DNA from: Branchiostoma floridae
Taxonomy: Eukaryota > Chordata > Leptocardii > Amphioxiformes > Branchiostomatidae
Assembly: GCF_000003815.2 (NCBI RefSeq)
Contig: NC_049982.1
Span: forward strand, 6,081,216 to 6,141,215
DNA length: 60,000 bases
Reading direction: 5' to 3'
This document shows positions 56,201 through 60,000 of this stretch, piece by piece (the first letter of the stretch is position 1; every line of letters starts with the position of its first letter). The position numbers and the translations under genes were made by a program. Below the pieces are notes generated by a model. The model did no database searches. It was not told the origin of the DNA and saw only the letters and a list, made by a program, of their open reading frames with translations.

Positions 56201-59200
56201 GATCGCATTCATGAGGTTTTCTTTACATTATGGCTAATGTAAAAAACTCCTTCCCATTCGTTCCTGATAGACCTACAGGAATTCTGTTCATATCATTCAT
56301 TCTGCTTTGAGCATTTACCCTAAATCATGTTAAGAAAATTGCCAACAATCTCAGTCCACACAATTGCTTTTTATGACAGTATAACAAAGTTTGTTATTCA
56401 CAACCACATGTACAGTTGTGCGTGTGTTGGTGAAATGACAACACGGGCAGATCATGGGACACCCCAAGGGCCCTATGTCATATTCTGGACATCCTATGAA
56501 TAGTATGAACGTGATTTTTCAAAAATATGTAGCTCAGTGAGTGTTGCATTTATATTGTGTATCTGGCTCATGTCTGCTCTCACCTTGCATGACCCCAGGG
56601 TGTGGTAACGTCTGCCACCAGCCTGATCCACACGCTGGCCCAGAAGACTCCCGAGGACTTCAAGCCGTGCGTTCAGCTGGCCATCTCTCGACTCAGTAGG
56701 GTAAGTCTGTAAACCATTTATTTCTCATGACCAGTGTGTGGTCTAACTAATGTGATCCCGCTGGACAGAGCTGCATGGAAGCATGGTGTGAAGACTAGCC
56801 GACTGCTGCCTACCTGTGTCAGAGATCCCAGCAGCAGTAGTATCAAATACTGGTTACTACCAGTACTACCATACTGTATACTGCCTTTAGGCACAACACA
56901 CTGGTATGTATGTTGTACAATGTGAAAAAGTAAAGTGCCTTTTCAAAGGAAAAAAAAAATAGGGCCCAATAAATATTTGAGGCTAGGACATTGTAAAAAG
57001 AAATAAGAAAACAAGAGGGATGATGCATGTGTGTGCCTTTCCCCTACCCAGATTGTGACATCATCATACACAGACCTCCAGGACTACACCTACTACTTTG
57101 TCCCCGCCCCCTGGCTGTCAGTCAAGCTGCTCAGGCTGCTACAAGTCTACCCACCACCAGGTATGTACCTGAGGCATTTTCTTATTTGTAATTTTCAATG
57201 GTAACCAGTACCATGGCATAAGGGGTTTAAGTATTTGCCATGTATTCGGGAGGTCGAACGCTTAGATCTAATTACTAACCATACTGCCTCTCATCAGAAT
57301 TAGAACCTGAAATTCAGTAGCTAATATTTTTATGTTGACCCAGTGCTAGGGCAAAGTTTCCATTATTTTTTAGGGTGCTTTTACTGCTTTAGCATCAAGA
57401 ATATGCTAGTATACAAATAGTAACTTAATGTACGTATCCCTACACAAACCTTTAGGAGCATTGTTGCACCCACAGCCAACAATTAGGAGCATACATCAAA
57501 TTCTGGGTGTACAATAGTGTCTATGTACCCAGTATTTCAAGCCCCACCATGCCATGTCAGAAAAGAGCACTTCACGGCTATGGACATGTAAAAAAACAGA
57601 CATACAGCGCATCAAATTTACGTCAATGAAGATTAGACATCCAGGTAATAAGATACGCTAGAAAGCAACTAGATATGACTGTGGAAATGGTTAAACACAT
57701 CAGATAACATCCATTATCCAGTGACACTGACGAAAGATAGTGGATGCTATCTGAAACGTCTCATTATTTCCAAAATCACATCCCGTTGCATGAGTAAAAT
57801 TATAACTGCTTTTTGGCAAGCCCATCAAATTGTTGTGCTCATTGAGCCATACACATTTACTACTTTGAATGAGTTTGAGATGCCTTTGAGTCTTCCGCTC
57901 CAGAATTGGCCTCTACAGTCACACTAGACGCTGTAACCCAACTACAAACTGAACTGACCAGACCATGGCACAAAATTCCATTGTCTCCTGAGACAGATAG
58001 ATGCCAACACAACACTATGCCATTGATTTACATTACAACCAGTCTCCAGGACCCGTCCCTCCGTCCTGGGATGGAAATTTTGTTGTTGGGACGAACAAAA
58101 ATTTCACAAAAATCTGAAGTTCAATACATGAAATTAATGAAAATGTGTTTTAATAACTTAAAGCTGAAAATAAATTTTACAAAGAAAATCAACAACATTG
58201 CTCCAAAACTATGAGTGCTACAGTACAAAAATTGCAGACAGCCCTGATTGCAACGTTACCCCGTGGTTTCCCCCCCACAGAGGACCCAGCCCTGCGTGGC
58301 CGGCTGAACGAGTGCCTGGAGACCATCCTCAACAAGGCCCAGGAGCCGCCCAAGTCTAAGAAGGTGCAGCACTCCAACGCTAAGAACGCCGTGCTGTTCG
58401 AAGCCATCAACCTCATTATTCATCATGACACGTGAGTTCCTATCGCTTTTTGTTCAGCTTTTCTTTGTTCTGTGTTGTGTTGTGTTGTATGTAGATTGTA
58501 GCTTGGTTACCAAAAGGGGAAGAAATTACAGTCGAACCTGTACAAGTGACCACATTTACAAAAGGACCTCCTGACCAATGTGACTACTTTTTGGTGGTTC
58601 CGTAGATAACTTTTCCAGTTTCACAAGCATCAAAATCCTGTTCACTACCAGATGCTATCAGTCTCTTCAGTTGTTGTCGTGGGCAGGTTTGACTGCAATT
58701 GTGACTAACTCAACAGCAGAAAAAACTCTACTGTAGAACCCAGCAAAAGCACATGTTAACTGAAACAAATAGATACTAAAGTATTACTTGCATTTTGCTC
58801 CCTGTTTACCTCAAGTCAAAGTAGATAGGGGATGTACAACCTTGTATTTGTAAAAATTAACTAAGCTCCTTGCCTTCTAAAACAGGGAACCCAGCCCCAG
58901 TGTGTGAGCATATTAACAGCTTGTTTGTCTTGTTCTATAGGGAACCCAGCCTCCTTATGGGAGCGTGTAGCCAGCTTGTAATATATGTTTTGTTCCACAG
59001 AGAACCCAGCCTCCTTGTGCGAGCGTGTAACTGAGTATGCCTGTTTTGTTCCACAGAGAACCCAGCCTCCTTGTGCGAGCGTGTAACCAGCTTGTCTGTT
59101 TTGTTCCACAGAGAACCCAGCCTCCTTGTGCGAGCATGTAACCAGCTTGTTTTCCTTGTTCCACAGAGAACCCAGCCACCTTATGGGAGCATGTAGCCAG

Positions 59201-59565
59201 CTAGTAATATATGTTTTGTTCCACAGAGAACCCAGCCTCCTTGTGCGAGGGTGTAACCAGCTTGTTTTCCTTGTTCCACAGAGAACCCAGCCTCCTAGTG
59301 CGAGCGTGTAACCAGCATGTAATGTATGTTTTATTCCACAGAGAACCCTGCCTCCTTGTGCGAGCGTGTAACCAGCTTGTTTTCCTTGTTCCACAGAGAA
59401 CCCAGCCTCCTAGTGCGAGCGTGTAACCAGCTTGGCCAGTTCCTGCAGCACAGAGAGACGAACCTGCGTTACCTGGCCCTGGAGAGCATGTGTCTTCTGG
59501 CCTCCTCCGAGTTCTCCCACGAGGCAGTGAAGAAACACATGGATACGGTTATCACCGCACTCAAG
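35170..59565 (+). CDS. AP2A: AP-2 complex subunit alpha (alpha-adaptin), 3' part outside window
   Basis: Nine coding exons splice with GT-AG sites into 378 codons without a stop, the N-terminal 40% of the roughly 940-980-residue alpha-adaptin. The protein is a large subunit of the AP-2 heterotetramer (alpha, beta2, mu2, sigma2), which links PI(4,5)P2 membranes and cargo to clathrin at the plasma membrane. Hallmarks: [14 protein letters not shown] start, a Lys-rich helix, KKKY at residues 55-58 (the phosphoinositide-binding patch in mammalian alpha), [20 protein letters not shown], and HEAT/armadillo-type trunk helices throughout. Vertebrates have two paralogues (AP2A1, AP2A2); invertebrates usually one, so I give the shared symbol. 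Intron 2 is 16 kb. The exon 4 donor and exon 9 acceptor are surrounded by tandem decoy copies. Confidence 0.95.
35237..37220 (+). other. AP2A intron 1
   Basis: 2.0 kb. Contains a fold-back element (36,283-36,456) and two near-copies of a GGGGGAGGGGGGCG motif (36,020 and 36,078). Nothing else recognised. Confidence 0.5.
36283..36456. mobile_element. Fold-back MITE, TAATCTCC termini
   Basis: About 174 bp: left end TAATCTCCAGGCAGATCTAT, right end complement TTATCTCCAAGCAGATCTAT, with internal matching GGGCCAATCAGTATCC / GGGCCAACCAGTAT. Shares its ends with the larger element at 41,615-42,045; no clear target duplication. Confidence 0.75.
37221..37289 (+). CDS. AP2A: AP2A exon 2
   Basis: 69 nt, acceptor TTTTCCAG, donor GTGCGT. 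Encodes [20 protein letters not shown] and FK, the Lys/Arg-rich second helix that lies against the membrane and beta2. Confidence 0.95.
37673..37884. mobile_element. MITE with TACTGTAAATGCA termini and TTCGCGG blocks
   Basis: TACTGTAAATGCA at 37,673 is matched by TGCATTTACAGTA ending at 37,884 (212 bp). The interior alternates TTCGCGGT and ACCGCGAA, giving several nested hairpins. This layout is common in marine invertebrate genomes as I recall. Confidence 0.8.
38063..38105. repeat. Perfect 14-bp inverted repeat
   Basis: ATTATAGAAATTGC and its exact complement flank a 15-nt loop. No surrounding structure extends it, so it may be chance or a remnant. Confidence 0.5.
39795..40090. repeat. Degenerate minisatellite
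   Basis: Four to five imperfect units of roughly 65 bp with TATAATTAGGAT, AATTATTGAT and CCCCTGTA-type words. Copies are diverged. Confidence 0.5.
41615..42045. mobile_element. Mutator-like element with perfect 9-bp target duplication
   Basis: 431 bp with inverted ends TAATCTCCAAGCAGATCCTA (left) and the same sequence reversed at the right; similarity continues about 45 bp. Flanked on both sides by CTCCCTCGC (41,606-41,614 and 42,046-42,054), a perfect 9-bp duplication as made by MuDR-type transposases. No coding capacity. The smaller element at 36,283-36,456 has the same ends. Confidence 0.85.
42310..42386. repeat. Near-perfect 77-bp palindrome
   Basis: Two 38-bp arms (outer ends TAGGTATTTTTGTAGG and mirror) with a single central base and no mismatch that I find. 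Very AT-rich centre (AATATTAATAT). Could extrude a cruciform. Confidence 0.9.
43747..44045. mobile_element. MITE with CAGGGCTCGAAAT termini (hAT-like)
   Basis: CAGGGCTCGAAAT at 43,747 is matched by ATTTCGAGCCCTG ending at 44,045. The CAGGG start resembles hAT elements, which make 8-bp duplications, but the flanks here show only a loose GAATC match. Internal GTGCAGGTA words form a second hairpin. Right-end copies recur near 55,930 and 57,530. Confidence 0.65.
45715..45885. promoter_or_regulatory. Promoter-like CCAAT cluster inside transposon
   Basis: ACCAATCAG at 45,717 and its inverted form CTGATTGGTC at 45,797 are followed by a hairpin ATAAAACCACC...GGTGGTTTTAT (45,841-45,880) with a TTTTAT end. 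GC content is locally high. No downstream reading frame is evident. Confidence 0.35.
46801..47264 (+). mobile_element. Tandem pair of tRNA-derived repeats
   Basis: Two units about 281 bp apart, each starting TAACAGTGGTGTTC and containing a tRNA-like stretch with A-box-like GGTTAGCACG (46,865; diverged in copy 2), GATTTGTGATCCGGCTGCCC and B-box GGTTCGAATCC (46,910 and 47,191), followed by GTTGTTT and TCTGTTCTTACTCGCCCCT. A long variable-arm-like segment suggests a Ser/Leu-type tRNA ancestor. Folding is imperfect, so they are SINE units, not tRNA genes. Confidence 0.65.
48420..48660 (+). other. Coding-like segment of unknown origin
   Basis: Plus-strand 71-codon frame (48,433-48,648) with protein-like composition, including [20 protein letters not shown] and [17 protein letters not shown]. 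No start context, homologue or splice partner is apparent. Possibly a decayed gene fragment within AP2A intron 2. Confidence 0.25.
50607..50782. mobile_element. MITE with TACAGTGGAAGCC termini
   Basis: TACAGTGGAAGCCAGTTAAT at the left and ATTAAGCGGCTTCTGCTGTA at the right, imperfectly inverted. Internal AATTGCAC words recur. Related to the truncated copy at 4,845-4,960. Confidence 0.75.
51573..53238. mobile_element. Harbinger-like non-autonomous element, 1.67 kb
   Basis: Ends GGGACTGTACGATATTTATC (left) and AATAAATATCGTACGGTCCC (right), inverted with one mismatch in the first 18 positions and extending through the G-run to GGGCTGGTGC. Flanked by TTA on both sides (51,570-51,572 and 53,239-53,241). 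Just inside each end are several direct copies of GGGGGAGGGCCATGTTAATT-type repeats. The interior has a less AT-rich stretch (52,020-52,430) with overlapping short frames but no recognised transposase. A smaller inverted repeat (about 52,546-52,645) is nested inside. Confidence 0.8.
53478..53620 (+). CDS. AP2A: AP2A exon 3
   Basis: 143 nt, acceptor TATTTTTCAG, donor GTAAGT. Encodes [40 protein letters not shown] and KYTEKQI. Contains the KKKY phosphoinositide-binding residues 55-58. Confidence 0.97.
53621..54686 (+). other. AP2A intron 3, no element recognised
   Basis: 1.07 kb of ordinary intron with a short ATC run near 54,380; no repeat termini or exon. Confidence 0.5.
54687..54880 (+). 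CDS. AP2A: AP2A exon 4
   Basis: 194 nt, acceptor TGTGTGCAG, donor GTAAGT. Encodes [60 protein letters not shown] and LIVSG. HEAT-like helix pairs of the trunk. Its 3' boundary is repeated downstream. Confidence 0.97.
54860..55435 (+). repeat. Tandem decayed copies of exon 4 donor boundary
   Basis: About seven units, irregular spacing (roughly 60-90 bp), each resembling the end of exon 4 plus the start of intron 4: GAGATCCCCAA...TTAT..TGTCTGG then GT, then TGTTTTCTGAAATT and TGCAAATGGTCAGAGA. Two units keep consensus donors, GTAAGT at 55,102 (after CATGTCTAG) and GTGAGT at 55,261 (after TTGTGTCTGG). The other units have lost the GT. Confidence 0.85.
55595..55945. mobile_element. GGGTGCAC-rich repeat with TTTCGAGCCCTG end
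   Basis: Several TTGGGTGCAC words, ending CAGTATTTCGAGCCCTG, the same end as the element at 43,747-44,045. The left end (CAGGGATCGGAATTCATTTT at 55,598) is a plausible partner with mismatches. Similar words occur near 57,470-57,545. Confidence 0.5.
56052..56181 (+). CDS. AP2A: AP2A exon 5
   Basis: 130 nt, acceptor TTCCCACACAG, donor GTCAGT. Encodes [40 protein letters not shown] and QHL, as in the family. Confidence 0.97.
56182..56598 (+). other. AP2A intron 5, no element recognised
   Basis: 0.4 kb without repeats or coding signal. Confidence 0.5.
56599..56700 (+). CDS. AP2A: AP2A exon 6
   Basis: 102 nt, phase 0 both sides, acceptor TGACCCCAG, donor GTAAGT. Encodes [20 protein letters not shown] and [14 protein letters not shown]. 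The next intron (56,701-57,051) shows nothing recognised. Confidence 0.97.
57052..57160 (+). CDS. AP2A: AP2A exon 7
   Basis: 109 nt, acceptor CCCTACCCAG, donor GTATGT. Encodes [20 protein letters not shown] and [16 protein letters not shown], the highly conserved [18 protein letters not shown] segment of alpha-adaptin. Confidence 0.97.
57640..57822. mobile_element. Fold-back MITE, AAAAAGCAGT family (copy 2)
   Basis: Right end TTGCATGAGTAAAATTATAA and CTGCTTTTTGGC resembles the right end of 17,288-17,472; an internal hairpin has GATAACATCCATTATCCAGT facing GATAGTGGATGCTATC. The left end is more diverged. Lies in AP2A intron 7. Confidence 0.65.
58281..58431 (+). CDS. AP2A: AP2A exon 8
   Basis: 151 nt, acceptor TCCCCCCCACAG, donor GTGAGT. 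Encodes [40 protein letters not shown] and [10 protein letters not shown], matching the family. Confidence 0.97.
58529..58695. mobile_element. MITE, CAGTCAAACC family (copy 2)
   Basis: CAGTCGAACCTGTACAAGTG at the left, GGCAGGTTTGACTG at the right. A diverged relative of 30,381-30,562, inside AP2A intron 8 just before the acceptor array. Confidence 0.7.
58885..59433 (+). repeat. Tandem array of AP2A exon 9 acceptor boundary (10 copies)
   Basis: Nine decoys plus the real one. Each has a polypyrimidine/CCACAG acceptor followed by the first 37 nt of exon 9 (codons for [12 protein letters not shown]). Exon-like starts after AG: 58,886 (weak), 58,941, 59,001, 59,057, 59,112, 59,167, 59,227, 59,282, 59,342 and the real 59,397; spacing 55 or 60 bp (one 56). 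Two unit types alternate irregularly: 60-bp units with GTAATATATGTTTTGTTCC-type linkers, 55-bp units with GTTTTCCTTGTTCC. The unit at 59,282 shares the CTAGTG codon variant with the real exon. Confidence 0.95.
59397..59565 (+). CDS. AP2A: AP2A exon 9
   Basis: 169 nt, acceptor TTGTTCCACAG, donor GTAAGA. Encodes [40 protein letters not shown] and [16 protein letters not shown], to residue 378. It is the only one of ten repeated acceptors followed by an open family-matching frame (GQFLQHRE). Confidence 0.97.
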
Positions 59566-59721
59566 GTAAGAAAAACTTGAACTCTTCTTTTTCTTCTCAT
59601 AATGTTGGAGGAATAATCATTTAGATCCTCCTCTCTCAAATATGTCCGACAACATTTTCAGTCCTTTCATTGACAGACTTCCTCCTCTCTCTCCTCTAAC
59701 CCTTCTCCGGTATCAAAACCG

Positions 59722-59860
59722 AAATTTCTGCTGCAGTTACATAACAAGACACTAGGGGGGAATAATTTATTGCAATTCGATACCCTACGTTGACCTTCAC
59801 ATTTATGATATGTTACAACAATCCAGCCAGGCATTCTCCAGTTATCTTGCAGACAGACAT
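59722..59860. repeat. Diverged copy of the ACTAGGGGG repeat family
   Basis: AAATTTCTGCTGCAGTTACA, ACACTAGGGGGGAA and ACGTTGACCTTCA correspond in order to phrases at about 13,083-13,145 (TTCCGCTGCAG, GCTAGGGGG, CTTGACCTTCG). In AP2A intron 9; exon 10 is outside the window. Confidence 0.5.
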
Positions 59861-60000
59861 CTCCCATACAAACAAACAGCAGTCATTACAAAACCTTATG
59901 TCAGTAACAACTACATGAAATTAAATTGATTGTGTCCCTCCAGATTGAGCTTGACGTTGGTTTTGTTATTAAGCATCTATTTGTCAAAGGCTATCTGTCA

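Noticed and set aside
58861-59394. 177-codon open frame on the minus strand
   Set aside because: It is the antisense translation of the acceptor array; the repeated peptide follows the 55/60-bp units, and the plus strand carries the real AP2A boundary.
58885-59433. CRISPR-like repeat/spacer appearance
   Set aside because: Units are contiguous, the 'repeat' is coding sequence of the adjacent exon, and the genome is eukaryotic.

Overview
This 60-kb window is animal nuclear DNA. Compact GC-rich exons with GT-AG splice sites sit in long AT-rich introns full of small inverted-repeat transposons. The gene content and the repeat families suggest an invertebrate deuterostome. I think a lancelet (Branchiostoma) is most likely, but that rests on general resemblance, not on a database match.

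Two protein genes in opposite orientation account for almost all coding sequence. On the minus strand, from about 27.9 kb down past the left edge, lies a DCDC1-type gene (doublecortin plus ricin-B-lectin-like domains). I could chain 31 coding exons, 30 of them well supported, in one open frame of about 1,396 codons; the C-terminus is outside the window. It has two mutually exclusive-looking first coding exons (27.7 and 21.7 kb) that end in the same phase. Each lies near an RFX X-box-like site. On the plus strand, from 35,170 past the right edge, lies the alpha subunit of the AP-2 clathrin adaptor. Nine coding exons give residues 1-378, including the phosphoinositide-binding KKKY at residues 55-58. 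Intron 2 is 16 kb and is packed with mobile elements. Between the two genes is a complete U6 snRNA gene (32,648-32,754) with a TATA box. An unidentified plus-strand first exon lies at 24,446-24,586.

Layout: 1-21.7 kb, main body of DCDC1; 21.7-32.0 kb, its 5' introns and promoters plus the orphan plus-strand exon; 32.0-35.1 kb, U6, fold-back repeats and the AP2A promoter; 35.2-37.3 kb, AP2A exons 1-2; 37.3-53.5 kb, intron 2 with elements of several DNA-transposon types and tRNA-derived repeats; 53.5-60 kb, AP2A exons 3-9.

The most unusual signal is recurrent duplication of exon-intron boundaries. At two acceptors (DCDC1 exon 25, AP2A exon 9) and one donor (AP2A exon 4), a short segment spanning the splice site has been tandemly copied into the intron, giving 3-9 decoy splice sites. 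A single extra copy lies beside DCDC1 exon 24, and a fragment of the exon 25 donor is also copied. The decoys I traced lead to frameshifts or stops, so the spliceosome must ignore them or they act as poison sites.
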